Assembly: GCA_020152595.1 (NCBI GenBank)
Contig: JAIGNY010002050.1
Location: 232,501-296,500, forward strand
Source: Chiridota heheva
Taxonomy: Eukaryota > Echinodermata > Holothuroidea > Apodida > Chiridotidae
Direction: 5' to 3'
DNA length: 64,000 nt
This document shows, piece by piece, positions 22,884 to 38,890 of this stretch; the first letter of the stretch is position 1, and each line of letters begins with the position of its first letter. The notes under the pieces were generated by a model. The model was not told the origin of the DNA and did no database searches. It saw only the letters and a list, made by a program, of their open reading frames with translations. The position numbers were made by a program, and so were the translations under genes.

Positions 22884-23892
22884 CATGTGACAGGCCTGTA
22901 AAGAAACTTGACCATCAACTTGTTCTGTGTCCGCTTCGGTAAGTGGAATCGATGGCGAAGTAAATAATTATTGGTATTTTTTTCGTTCTAATCTTAAAGC
23001 TATGTATCGTTTTACAAATAATGATCTCCTGCATGCTGCCTGGCTGTCACTGAATCTACCAAAATATCAAATGTACACACGAATATCTATACTATCTAAA
23101 TTACTGAAGTATTTAGTGTTGTACACTTACGAAGAACGCTGTCGATTGGTTGACGCACACTTGCTAGTTGTCAATGGTTGCCTCTGTGGTAGGGATAGGA
23201 ATTTCATAGAGAACTAAAGAAACAAATGTAAAATGTACTTAATTTGTTGACATTGTATGTTGTACAGAAAATTTAAAGGATCAAAATTGTCATACTGTCC
23301 CAAACCCAAAGTAAAACATTGACTGATCTAAAGGGTGCATGGTTTTTGGGCTCATTCACTTTTTTAAATGTCCCTTTGTTAAACTTTATAAAACTTTCCG
23401 ATTTTTGTTATATATGTTAATTCCAACCGGGAAGAAAGCATGCAGCCCGGAAGGTAAAATCCTCTGAATGGCAGTTTTCCCCCTTCTCCTCCGCTTTTGG
23501 CTGTCTGGTTAGTAGGCTTACTGATTAAAAACGACGAACTATAAGAAATTAGTTAAACTTTTAAATATTTGCGTGATTCCACTAAGATACCACTCAAAAT
23601 GGGAATCATCTTTGGAGGATCGTATAAATCATATCAGGTGTGAGTGATTGTAAATCAAAAGAGTGGCATATGTTTGTAATATGCTATTAAAAGAAGGCTG
23701 TTGCTAAATCCCAAGCGTTTCAGTCCATAAATCTCAAGATTAATCTCAAGATTTTCCTAGTGTTTCGGTCTAAGTATACCATTAACTAACCTAACCTAAA
23801 AACCTAACTCTAATCTATAGAAATGAATAATTAATTATTAATAATTAAGAATTAGTTATTAATTATACATTTCTATGTCCTAACCTAACTGG

Positions 23893-26995
<3,103 letters not shown>

Positions 26996-27412
26996 CTATG
27001 TTTGTCTGGAAATGTAACAAGAACCTGCCATTCTCACTTGATCCTGAAGTCCCATCGAAAACAACTGTTAAATTTTGATGAAGTAAATTTTCCGATGCAT
27101 TTAAAGTGGTCCTCAAGTTTCTAAAAATACCCCCTACTTTACCCCCGCTAAATTCAAGATCTACATCGTACATGTAGGAATAGAATTCATTCACCCCTGG
27201 TCGTATAGTTGGTAGTTCAAGATACAATAGTTGGTTGAGATTTTCTATGTTTAATTCTGACGCGATCAACGTAATTGTTGTTTGATTGAAGAAAGTGTTG
27301 TCTTGAAATGACCACGTGCACAGCGTGTCGGAAGGGTATGCGCCAGGGAAACCCGGAGAGGCAATGTATCCAGAACTTGACATCTTTGTTGCTTCACAAG
27401 ATCCTAAGAATG
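26996..27412 (-). CDS. Minus gene exon 5: CUB domain
   Basis: 417 bases, phase 1 to 1, acceptor TTTCCATAG, donor GTAAGG. It starts FLGSCEAT and contains GYIASPGFPGAYPSDTLCTW, the CUB opening motif with its first two cysteines. The second cysteine pair is absent, as in the paralogue. The exon ends in hydrophobic strands NGRFLLHFQTNI. Asn-X-Thr/Ser sites (NQTT, NASE, NLTV) suggest N-glycosylation. Confidence 0.88.
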
Positions 27413-30400
27413 CTATGGAAATTCAAGAAGGAAAAATGTAGATGTAATCTTGAGCTAGGCATGTACATAGTCGACCCCCTCACCACCACCCATACCCAAT
27501 CACCACCCACCCATCCAAAAAAACACATGTGGGGAAGGTGTAAACGTCTCCCTCCATTTCAGTAAATTAATACCATTTCCTGTAGATGTAAATCTTCCAC
27601 ATATCATCCTATTGGAAAAAAGTACCTCTCCAGTAGGTGTAGGATGGGGAGGGGGAGGTTCCGAAACCTCAATTTTGAAATGAAGTGCCTACCATTTTTA
27701 ACACCTTCCGGACTTACTGCGCCGGTAGCGCTTTTTTTCTTCTTCTGCAGACCAGAATTGCCTTTACAGATTTTTTCAGCCAATTATATACAAGAATGAC
27801 GATGACGTAATTAAATATGAATATTTATATTCAACTTATCACATATCGTCTGATAAAATAAGTTGGGACTTAGTAATTCCATGACCGCGAGTGAATAACA
27901 TTACTTTGCCGGAAAACAATGGAAAAAACCTGACACTACAGATATGGAACAATTTAAAATGTGCTACGAAGCGAATCCTCCTTTGAATATCGAGGATGTA
28001 GTTAACAATATCTCGATAAGTGCTGTTCTGAGTGAAGTTCTAAGACTCGCTCCTTGTATGAAAATTAAGACATAATTTATAAAGTAGTAGTTAGCGACTT
28101 TCCCTTGCATTAACACTTTTTCTTGACACGTGTTATAGGTACGGAGTTTTTGGTTAGTGTGTAAAAATCAAGGTGGGGCTTATTCGCAGGGCAGTGATAA
28201 CATATACCCTAACCTAAAACCTAACCCCAACCCTAACCTTATTCCCAGTGCTGGCTTGAGATACTGTAGGGCTGCCCTGCGAAAATCATTTCACAAAAAT
28301 TAAAGTTGTATAGCGATAGTTCTCACGTTGTATACGTAGATCTTCAAGCTGCTGTATATGCGTGAGATAATTGGCACTAGTTGTAGGTATGCCTAGGCCT
28401 AGTACGAGTTCATGCCCAAATAGACTTTTGTTTAAGTTGTAGGTGAGTTTTATCCTTTTTGGACGGAGTGCGTAGTCGTAGTGCAGTGAGTACTCCATGC
28501 ATACATTACATACTATACAGGCTATACAGTCCTATGTTATAGGACTAATGTTGTATATGAATATTCATATTCAATTACGTCATTGTCATTCTTGTATATG
28601 ATTGGCTGAAAAAATCTTTAATGGAAATTCTGGGCTGCAGAAAAAAAAGACGCGCGCCGGTAAGCCCACCGAACAATATTTCATGCGACAACTCTGAATG
28701 ATTCGTCGTTTTGTTATACAAGCAAACACCACATGTTCTACTAGAGAAGAAATTGCACCAAATGACAAGAATTCTAAGAAAGTTTTAAGAGTTTAAAAGA
28801 TTATGTTGGGGCTTAAAGGGTGAAATACGTATTTTCGATACTGACCAATTAAGATATAAGTTGGAAAAATGATAAAGCTTATCAATGACATTGGAAACAA
28901 TTCTGATGAAGTAGTGATAAAACAGCAACACTTGAATTTTTATACTTTTCAGAAATTTGTCAATAATGGAACATCCAGCCAATAAAAAATGCAAAACATT
29001 AAAAGCTGTTGCCAGTTTGTATTAAGAACTATTTTCACGGAGGTTGTGTATACAATATGACGACGTACCCAAAGACCGTAAATTCACATTTCAGTCCCAT
29101 CATGATCTAAATACTAGGATCAATAAAGTCAGTAAAATGTTATTTCGCTCATTTCATATTATAAAGCTATACTTAACGATTGTAAACAATATACATTTTT
29201 ACCGACTTGAGCTCCAGATTTACTGACAAATCTTAGATTTTACCGCCGAGTTAAAAAAAAATAAGACTGGTGAGAGCCCATACTCCGTTCCTTGATATTG
29301 CCTTCCCTTGCTAAAACTCTTTTAAACACTTGACGAACTGCACATGATGCTCAGCCCAATAGTATTCAAATGTCTCAGAAACTTTACAGAGAGAATTGAT
29401 TCTTACTTTCATAAATATTAATGTAACTTTGTGAACCGCATGCTTGCATCGATTCTCCTCCACAGGGCATGTTACAATACGTTTCAATTGACGTAGAGCT
29501 CCATGGCAGTCTGTCGGAGCAGTAACAATCCTGTCCGCGGGTTACCCCGGCATATGTGCGTCCGATTCCCCTGCATTCATCTAAGCACGTCTGTATATCC
29601 ATTTGGTTGCTGGTACTGATCTTTTCATAACCCGGAAACCTCGAAAACTGGAAAGCGTAACAACCTCGATGTCCTGGAACTGAAAAAAATGAAAATAAGC
29701 TAACAAATTTAGATCTCGGGCCAAAAATAACACAAACAACGTTCTTTGTTTCACTGAAATCGGACTGCAAACGTAATAAACAACTGAGGAAAGTTGCTAC
29801 CTTGCACATCTACAGCAACACCTAAGACGAAAACTGGCAACACACGTACAAAGGAAGTGACACTCTCTTAGAAGTCTATAAGAACCAGCTGTCCAAATCC
29901 CTTATGTGGGACTTGTGTAAGTGGTGGTATCGCACTCGGCTGGAAATGATAGCTGTTTTGCATTTCCAGCATGACTAAGACACATTGTACATGTTTTAAG
30001 AGTTTGCTGAATTCACAGCAATATGGATACCCACTTAATATGTACTCACATTGACACGAAAGCCATGCAATGGCTTCACAGAGTTTGTTGTTTCTTCTAC
30101 AAAATATTCCCGATTTATCTGCGAAGGTGCAAGTGGCAGATTCTTGCTCTGAATGATCATTGTCAGAACCATACAACATCACCCCATCCTGAAAGCCTGT
30201 GAAATAAAAGTCAAAATCGTATACAACAGAAGGGAAATGATTCTAATTGTAAAGAGTAATCACTATTCCAAAACTTTTAACTTTGAGCCATACACTCTTC
30301 AAAGAAAACAAAAAATGAAGAAAGGTCTGACTTGTTACGTATTTGAAACCTTCTCGGGTTCTTTAAAGAATTATTTCTAAGAGTTACTTAAAACAAAAAG

Positions 30401-33097
30401 GGTTACAACTTGTCACGTATTTGGAACCTTTTCGGCTTTACAACCTTCTTTTGTAAGAGTGTAGAACCCCAACTCTACATTGACTGTACATATATTGAGA
30501 TGCAGGTGTATCACACTAATACATTAAGGCATAAATTCCGCATGGTACCATGGGCGACGTCATCAGAGGTAACACGCGCGGTATAACTGTATAATTCTAT
30601 GCTGGGAGGGATGTGTAAGTAACCACTGTGTGTTGACATTGATCAAATGAAGATGAATGTCTTTTTACACATTAATTTTGTACACTGTTTTGCCATTATA
30701 ATACCTCATATTTTGCACTTGCACAATAAGTGCTGAGCCTGTTGGGGATTCTGACAATTCGTATATGTAGGTATAATTGTTCCAGAAATTTAGGTTTGTC
30801 TTCACATGCAGAACGGATAAAAATATATTTTTACGAAACGATTATTGTTATAATAATATAGCGCTTTTCTACGCGCATGCATGCGTACTTAAAGCGTTTA
30901 CAATGGAGGATTTGTTGAGGCTTTGATGACAGCACACCCTTTTCGCTTTGATATAATGGTACTTAAAAGTAACTTGAAAATATGTTCATGCTGGATGTTC
31001 TGGGCATGCACTGGTTGATAAGTGGGCGTAGATATGTGAAGCATCAGCCTGTCAAATACTGACATAATACTTTCGCCCTGGATCAGAACATTCAAAATGC
31101 ACATCAGACTGCATGATGTAAGAGTTCAACACATGACCCCTTCCTTGGAAAGACTGCTATGCTTATGTTGATAGCTTTTGTATTCAAAACAACAACAGAG
31201 ACCTATCACTTACCAAAACCACGACAAAGTCGTAGAGCAGCGCTGTAATCCCAATAATTATCGGCGCATAACTTTAAATCTCCTCTGAGTTCGGTTGAAA
31301 TCAAGTTACCTTTCCATATCGACTGAGGATCAAATATAAACTGATCACCTGTGAAAGAAATGGTTTAGAAATTTCAGTTTCCTACGCATGATTTAGCGCG
31401 TGAAACAGAGCGAACTGTTACCTGAACAGAGGGTGGGGATTAAGGTGATTGCTCCTCTTTCCAACTCCTTGGCATTTACTTCAGTACTTCAGCAAGTCTT
31501 TCCATAATAGCACACTTTCCAACTTCTTATTTCTTATTTTAGTGTTAAAACCCCAGTGTTTTACAAATGATTAGAAATATTATACCACAGCAATTAACTG
31601 AGTAATCTTTTAAAAAAGGTATTGGCTCGTAATCCACATGAAAATGACATTATGTCATCCGCAATGATGATTCTTATTTTGGGAAACTAACAGAGGTGCA
31701 CAAGGAAGTGAAAATTATCAAGAGCGGGCTCGAAGCTGGCATATTACCAACCACATATAAAGGCCCATTCTTGTCAAATACATTTACGCGGGCCATAACT
31801 GACGGTTTATGATTAATATTCTGCATATTATGATTTTACCACTTTTACTTGAACAAAAATCAGTTTTGCCGCCAATTGAGCAGTTTAGAGCAGCGCCGTT
31901 TTAAGAAACATTCACAAAGAAAAAAAAAAAAAGAAGAGAAATTAAGGCAAACAATGCCTGACCGAAATCAGGAAGTGGAATAATTGAAATTCCGATCATC
32001 TATAGGGTGCAACCATATGGCCTACTCATAAAAAGTATACCATTATTTTTATAATAGTATCTCTTCGAAATTTCATCACTGGCTGCTTGCTTGTTGTATC
32101 CTCTAGCTGTCTAGATAGTTGGCGAGGGATTTATATCTTATATGACTCCCCGTGGGTGGGTGGCGGGCACTTCATACTAAATGTGGTAGGGGTGTGCAGC
32201 CCCAAAATCGAAAACCATACCCGCAGTATGACATATTTTTTGGTACCCGCAGTATGAAATCATACAATTTTGATGCTAGCAGTATAAAAAAAAAAATCAA
32301 TTTTGATATCTGCAGTATCGAGTACTCAACGAAATTACTCTAAAAATGAACCAGCTGTACGAAATTAACAGAGTAAAACAGCATTTTTGGGACCTGCACT
32401 ACGTAAATGATGAAAAAAGACACCTGCACTATGCACATGATGCAAAAAGCAACTGCTTGGGCGGCACACACACATACACTCCCACAAATACCCTCCCCCT
32501 TCCCCCGGATATGACCGCTTAAAGTTGTAACTTTGAGTATCCCATTTTTTCTTTCTGTCATTTCACCTGTTCTACATGATTTTTTTATCATAAATTTCAT
32601 TCAATTTGTCCATAAACAGGAAAACTTCAATTTCATTCGATTGTCTTGTTCGACAGTTTCCCATTTTATTATTAAAGTTTTGATTGCTTTTTATGTTGAT
32701 ATCATTTCTCATATTTATTTCAAGTTAAAACGATACTTCAATTTTGAATATGCTGTAACTTTTTAGAATCCCAAATATGAAAATAACTAGCAATTTTGTT
32801 TAAAAGAAAGTGTGATTGTTCTGCTCCTCGCACGGGGAATCCAGTGTCAGGTGTCGGGGTCTGTTCATACGATGACGTATTTCTTGCTGCTATAACTCTT
32901 CCTCTTCGTTGTTGTCCAAACAAACTCGTCAAGGACATTTAGACAGTTATAATTTAGGACTAACACGTTTACCCCTGTAACAATATGAAGGGATGCAACC
33001 TCTTTAGACAAAAAAACACAACAACTAATACAGCTACAGAAAGCTTACCTCCACACTCTACGCTGAACAGCAGCATGCATGCTATCAACCGCCACAT
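26996..33097 (-). CDS. Secreted or surface protein: signal peptide, SRCR-like, WSC, CUB (3' incomplete)
   Basis: Five exons join in phase 1 throughout: 33097-33049, 31348-31214, 30196-30050, 29679-29407 and 27412-26996 (1021 bases, 340 codons so far). Residues 1-16 form a signal peptide, about 20-110 a divergent SRCR-like domain, 111-201 a WSC domain with eight cysteines, and 202-340 a CUB domain. WSC domains are putative carbohydrate-binding modules, and SRCR and CUB domains mediate extracellular recognition. A role in recognition or adhesion is inferred. The last exon closes with a GTAAGG donor, so at least one more exon is expected. The plus-strand gene at 40683-58911 is its divergent paralogue. 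Kremen also combines WSC and CUB but begins with a kringle, which is absent here. Confidence 0.8.
29407..29679 (-). CDS. Minus gene exon 4: WSC domain
   Basis: 273 bases, phase 1 to 1, acceptor CATTTTTTTCAG. Key blocks are PGHRGCYAFQF, DIQTCLDECRGIGRTYAGVT, RGQDCYCSDRLPW and YCNMPCGGESMQACGSQSY. All eight WSC cysteines are present, with the diagnostic YAG...CYC core. Confidence 0.9.
30050..30196 (-). CDS. Minus gene exon 3: second half of the SRCR-like domain
   Basis: 147 bases, phase 1 to 1, acceptor TTTATTTCACAG, donor GTGAGT. It encodes GFQDGVMLYGSDNDHSEQES, ATCTFADKSGIFCRRNN, then KLCEAIAWLSCQ. It is exactly as long as the matching plus-strand exon and ends in the same AW(V/L)SCQ motif. 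Assignment to SRCR is by cysteine pattern and position. The sequence is far from typical SRCR. Confidence 0.75.
31214..31348 (-). CDS. Minus gene exon 2: first half of the SRCR-like domain
   Basis: 135 bases, phase 1 to 1, acceptor TTTCTTTCACAG, donor GTAAGTG. It encodes DQFIFDPQSIWKGNLI, then LKLCADNYWDYSAALRLCRG. The pattern LCAD..W....A..LCRGFG follows the SRCR core VCDD.W....A.VVCRQLG. Confidence 0.8.
32200..32450 (+). repeat. Degenerate short-period repeat in intron 1 of the minus gene
   Basis: Phrases such as ACCCGCAGTATGA, GCTAGCAGTATA, TCTGCAGTATCGA and ACCTGCACTATG recur at roughly 35-45-bp spacing. The origin is unknown. Confidence 0.45.
33049..33097 (-). CDS. Minus gene exon 1: signal peptide
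   Basis: The 49-base exon from ATG encodes MWRLIACMLLFSVECG, a short hydrophobic leader with Ser/Ala-type cleavage context. It ends in phase 1 before GTAAGC. The same phase and role are seen in exon 1 of the plus-strand paralogue. Confidence 0.75.
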
Positions 33098-34279
33098 CTT
33101 ACTAATTAAAACTTATCCTTTAAACACTTCCGATGATAAAATTCATATGAACACGTTTTCTGCCATTGGGTATGTCATGTATACAGAACATGAAATCTAG
33201 TTTGTTTGGTTTTTATCAATATTTTTATAAATCCTTACATCATTTTCATTTATCAACACCAAGTTTATAGAAAATGGCTCTTCACAAAATATTTCAAGAA
33301 TGCAAAACTCCTTGAATTTACTGTAAATCTATCAATCAACCAATAAAATTGTAAAATATTTCATTTCGAATTATTGGAACTGGCTAATCTCCAAATTGTT
33401 GATCTAACTTGAAGCGATCTCTCTCCAGTTGCACGATTTCCTGCATACCACTTTGAGTATATAGAACAGGCTCATTACCGTCCGCACAGATGATGAAACA
33501 AACATTAATTTTCATTTGGTGCACGATTCTTATTCCTTATATTTTACATCTGATTGTAAGTGACTAAAATTCCTACCGGCATATTGCTGTAACTAGGGAG
33601 ATGCTACTTTATAGAAACCTGATTTAACGACCGTACTCTTAACAAGGTCACTCTCCTGTGCATTCTCACTACGAAGTGTCTCTAACCTTTCACAAGTTTG
33701 ATTAAAGGCACTTTCGCTGCATAATATGTATATGTACAAATATGTAGGGTCAAGTTCATATTTCAATATTTTCAGCATGAGGCCCATACCAGAGGGCAGG
33801 TGATACTGAAATAATGAAATACAACGCTGTTAAGACAAACAAGTTGACAAATAAAGATAATGTATTGTCATGGTTGTACGGCCTGCGTCATCGACCTAGT
33901 CTTGTACGATTTGTGATATTTTACTGGTGAAATAATTAAGTTAGTAAATTAAGATTGTTAGAATTAAAAGATTCACCTAACTTAATATCAATCAAATGAA
34001 GGTAATAGTTTTTTTCTTTTATATCGTGATATAGCCATCACCGAAACATTCATTATTTATTCACACATTTTCCACTTAACAAGCAGCCTGTGATTGGTTG
34101 ATCCAACGCGTCACGAATGAAATCGCTACGTGAGCGATTTTATTTTTATCGCGCAACTAAATAAAATTGCGTCGCGTTCGATATGTATGTACTAATGCAT
34201 AATGTATGTAATGCGTTTTTTGGCATTGCGTCGCTCTGACAAAATCGCGTCGCGTTGCGTTCAATGAATACTTAATGGT
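33098..34279. other. Start of the divergent intergenic region
   Basis: This is the minus-gene side of the ~7.6-kb gap between the two SRCR/WSC/CUB genes. No exon seen. At 34090-34260 there are several TCGCG/GCGTCGCG words, including near-duplicate AAAATTGCGTCGCGTT and AAAATCGCGTCGCGTT and the small hairpin AATCGCTACGTGAGCGATT. This may be an unclassified element. Confidence 0.4.
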
Positions 34280-34790
34280 GCTGCTCGGTTGATTTTCAGA
34301 CTACCAAAATTTTCTCACATTAATGCTGTTTTGAAGTCCCTTCACTGGTTACCAGTCAAACAAAGAATTGATTATATAATTATAGTACAAGTTTTAAAGT
34401 GCATTAAAGGCCTTGCTCCAAATTATTTATGTGAAATGGTTGAAAAACCATCTCGCTATGACTTTCGTTTCAAGTCCCTATTTGTTCCCCGTATTAAACA
34501 TAAAACTCTTGGCGAGCTGGCGAGAGGGCCTTTGCTTATAAAGATTCTTGGTTGTGGAATTCACTCCCAACTGAACTCAAATGTATTGATAATGTATCCC
34601 TGACCTCCTTCAAAACTAAGCTTAAAACTTTTTTGTTCAAAAAGACATTAAACTAATGTGCAGCTTGATCAATTGTATTTCTATTTATGTTGTCGTTTCT
34701 GTATTCCTATTTTTATTTTCGTATCTAATTTCCTTATATGTAAAGCGCTTTTAAATGTTGTTACAAAATTAGCGCTATATACATTTATGT
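34280..34790 (+). pseudogene. 3' end of a CR1/L2-like LINE
   Basis: The frame at 34289-34603 reads LKSLHWLPVKQRIDYIIIVQ, then KGLAPNYLCEMV and RGPLLIKILG. This is the conserved C-terminal end of CR1/L2-type reverse transcriptases. It is followed by TGTAAAGCGCTTTT and GCGCTATATACATTTATG, the hairpin-like 3' tail shared with the fragments at 42200-43075 and 44035-44480. Only the 3' end is present, as expected for 5'-truncated LINE insertions. Confidence 0.8.
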
Positions 34791-35564
<774 letters not shown>

Positions 35565-35934
35565 CAGATCAAACCCCCATCAAATTCTAATTGACATGCT
35601 TGAAGTTGTACTGAGGAATCAAAGTGCATCTTCATTTAATTGCTGAGTTGAATGATGTTTGAATTAAAATTGCTTACATTGACCCCGGGATTGACCCCTA
35701 CTAAAACATAATCTGATAATAGTGAACATGTGAAAGAATATAAATTATCTTTTGAAATAAAAAAAAAGGAATTACTTTTAACATATAACAAAAATGTAGG
35801 TTTTGCACGTTTTCGGGTGTAGACTGACACAGAGCTGCATGGAACACACATGAGCAAAATTGCTTTACACCATTGGTTCATGATAGGGATCACCAAAAAT
35901 TTCGACCTACAATCTTGGTCAAAATTGTTGAAAC

Positions 35935-35999
35935 ACTTGATGAAACAGCGTCGAAATAATGAATGACTTGATGAAACAGCGTCGAAATAATGAATGACA
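35935..35999 (+). repeat. 32-bp direct repeat, two copies, inside a small inverted repeat
   Basis: CTTGATGAAACAGCGTCGAA followed by ATAATGAATGAC occurs twice in a row. Outside it, CTTGGTCAAAATTGTTGAAAC (about 35912-35932) is mirrored imperfectly by GTGTTTCAAGTAGTTTTGACC (about 36056-36076). Confidence 0.8.
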
Positions 36000-36109
36000 T
36001 TACATTTGATTAATGCTCCGCAATGACTGTGCTGGAAAACAGAGGAATTCTGAGGTGTTTCAAGTAGTTTTGACCAAGAATTCGCACAGTGAGATACCAC
36101 TGGATTAGG

Positions 36110-37799
36110 ATTCTTTCAATTGACCCGAAGGTAGGCTGGTAGGAAAGACTGTTATTAGTTTTTTTCTCGAAACTCTTTCTGTCTGTATACGTGTACGTGC
36201 GATGGAATTTTAATAAACACTCTAAATCATTCTTGAATTTGCAGCAAAATCTGCAAATGATTAAAAATAAGCATGTAATGACTTAGAAATCCCTAAAGTT
36301 CTTTCGTCCTGCGTTTATTAGCTTGGTGTGAAACAATTAAACCACCATCTTGTTTGTATGTTTGTTTGGGTAGATATTTATCTCATATTAAAGTCACTGA
36401 TAAATTTGTTTTACTGTTGGAATGAATGGTACACAGGGATGATGAGTATGTATCCTCGATCGCTCAATGGTTTTTTCACAGACTATTAGTAGGTGACAAC
36501 TGGGTAGAAGTGCCACCGAGGAGTGTCTATAACATCTCCACGAAGAGATTATTGCTTCGATGTGACGTCATTGAAGAAATTTGTTTGTAAGAAAAGAAAA
36601 TGTTTGTTTCAGATTCGATTAATTGGGTATGTCACACTTTATGTTTATTGATATCCCACTTTGTTGACGTCATTCAATGATTTATAAATCAATCATTCAT
36701 ACAAACATACGGCTTTGAACTGTCACCCTCTGTACACTAGAAGTTTCGCTGTCGGCATGACCGAAAATTTTGTTTACCCCAACGTTTTAACAATTGTTGA
36801 ACTTTCAACCATTTGTATGATTTTCAAGTATTCCAAGTGTGCAATTAGCCACCCGTGATTGTGCATTTTTGCACACAAGAAAACATTAGAATGATAGAAC
36901 CTGAAAATATGTATCACATAAAAAAATGATAAATGTCTATTCTATGCCACAGTGTGTATCAGTGATAAACAATCCCACCATGCTGTGATCACAGTTATCT
37001 GGGATTAAGTGTAAACGCAGAAGTTCACGAACAAGGTTAACGACTGGGCCACATTACATTTGACAAAAACAAAGAAGTCATATATTTTTCTGACAAGGGA
37101 TATAAAGCAATGCTGGTATGACGCGTATATCATCAAAAAGTAATAACTTATTTCTCCTACTGCGACACGCGTATGAAGTAATACCAACAGGAACTGCATA
37201 TCAAATGAAACGATTTGGTTATAGCAAGATTGAAATTGTGCCTTGAATGATTCTACCAGAGAAACGGTTATTTTGAACAGGTGTGAAGATTATTGACATA
37301 TATATAAATGTATGCTTTATAACGCTACAACATAGATTTGTTAATAATCAACACCTTGCATCATAAATATATATGTTTTATAATTATGCAACATGTACTT
37401 GTTAATAACCATATTGTATTTGGTAATAACCATACTTTATAAAGACCAATTCACAGCCACCAGGCCATAATTTTCTATCTCAGATAATGTTTTTCAAAAC
37501 ACGGGGCACTCATGAAATAATCAAGATTCTCCCTAAAAGATTAATTCAGTGATTAGACGTTTCTCTGATATGACAGAGGAATAGCAGACACAGAACTTTA
37601 AAGAAAAAAAACTTATCCAATTTCTTGATCAGTTCTTGAGGTATTGCATTTCAATGTTGTCACAAGTTTGTATGGAAACGACTCGTGTAAAAAGTATACT
37701 GTAGAAGAGTGACATCACATCCTCACTTTCTTCACAAATGTTAATGCGTTTTATTGACAATTAATGTAATTTGTTGGTTCCGATGCTAATATCGTAAGG
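36110..37799. other. Non-coding interval between the divergent genes
   Basis: No exon, clear transposon end or long repeat recognised. A TG-rich simple tract lies at about 37825-37865, just before the tandem array. Confidence 0.4.
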
Positions 37800-38890
37800 A
37801 ATCTATGCAGTCCATGCTTGCGTGTGTATGTATGTACGTATGTGTGTATTATGTGTGTGTATGTGACAGAAAGCTTGTATGCACGATATCTTAAGAACGA
37901 TACGCTGGATTCATGTCATATGTGGTACACAGATAGCCCATGGTCTGTATATATGTCCTATTATTTTGGTATTGATGTCATGCATACTCATGAGTAGACG
38001 AAGCTTATTAATGTAAAAATCTTGAAATTCTCATATTTTAACAACCGAATGTCTGTTTTGTTTCATATTTAGTATATTTATGATGCTAGCTATTGTGCAC
38101 GTGCTCGTGGTTAAAACATTGAATTTCATTACTATACATAGTGGGCGGGGTTAAATATGACTGCTGAAAAGAGCTTATAAGCACGCTATCTTAAAAGTGG
38201 TAACGTCGATTCATGTCACAGTTGGTACACAGATAACCCATGATCTGCAGATGTGCCCTATTGTTTGTGGTGTTGATGTCACGCATTTTAATGAGTAGGT
38301 GTGGCGAAATTTAGAAATCTTGAAATGCTCATATTTGAACAATCACACGTCTGTTTTGTTCATATTTGGTATAATCATCTTATTACCTAGTGTGTATGTG
38401 TTCATTGTATAAAAATGTCCAATCACATTAATATGCATAGTAGGCGGAGCTTAATATGAATTTGCTGAAAAGAGCTGGTAAACACGATATCTAAAGAACG
38501 ATAAACTGGAATCATGTCATATGTGGTACACAAATAGCCAACGGTCCGTATATGTGTGTTATTGATTTTGGTGGTGATGTCATGTATATCAATGAGTAGG
38601 CGGGGCTTAATGTAAAAATTATCAAATGCTCATATTTTAACAATTTCATTTTTTTTTAAATTCATACTTGGTATATTTATAATGTTAGCTAGTGTATACC
38701 TATTCATGGTATAAAATAGTTGAATATCATTAATATACATTGTGGGCGGGACTTAAATGGTTTTGCTGAAAAGAGCTTGTAAATACAGAAACTCAAGGAC
38801 ATACATTGGATAAGGTTATATGTGGTACACAGATAAACCATTGTCTGCTTGTGTGCCCTACTGTTTTTAGTAGTGATGTCATGCATTTTG
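37800..38890 (+). repeat. Tandem array of ~300-bp units, about 3.5 copies
   Basis: The landmark AGCTT/AGCTG after TGCTGAAAAGAG falls near 37872, 38172, 38473 and 38774, giving 300-301-bp spacing. Each unit carries CACGATATCTTAAGAACGAT, ATTCATGTCATATGTGGTAC, ACACAGATAGCCCATGG and GTAGGCGGGGCTTAA variants. Related sequence occurs reversed in intron 2 of the STMND1-like gene (11820-12075). No open frame spans the unit. Confidence 0.9.

Noticed and set aside
35636-36100. 154-codon minus-strand frame, the longest outside simple repeats
   Set aside because: No recognisable domain, no splice context, and it contains a 32-bp direct repeat; it may be part of an unrecognised mobile element but no gene can be supported.
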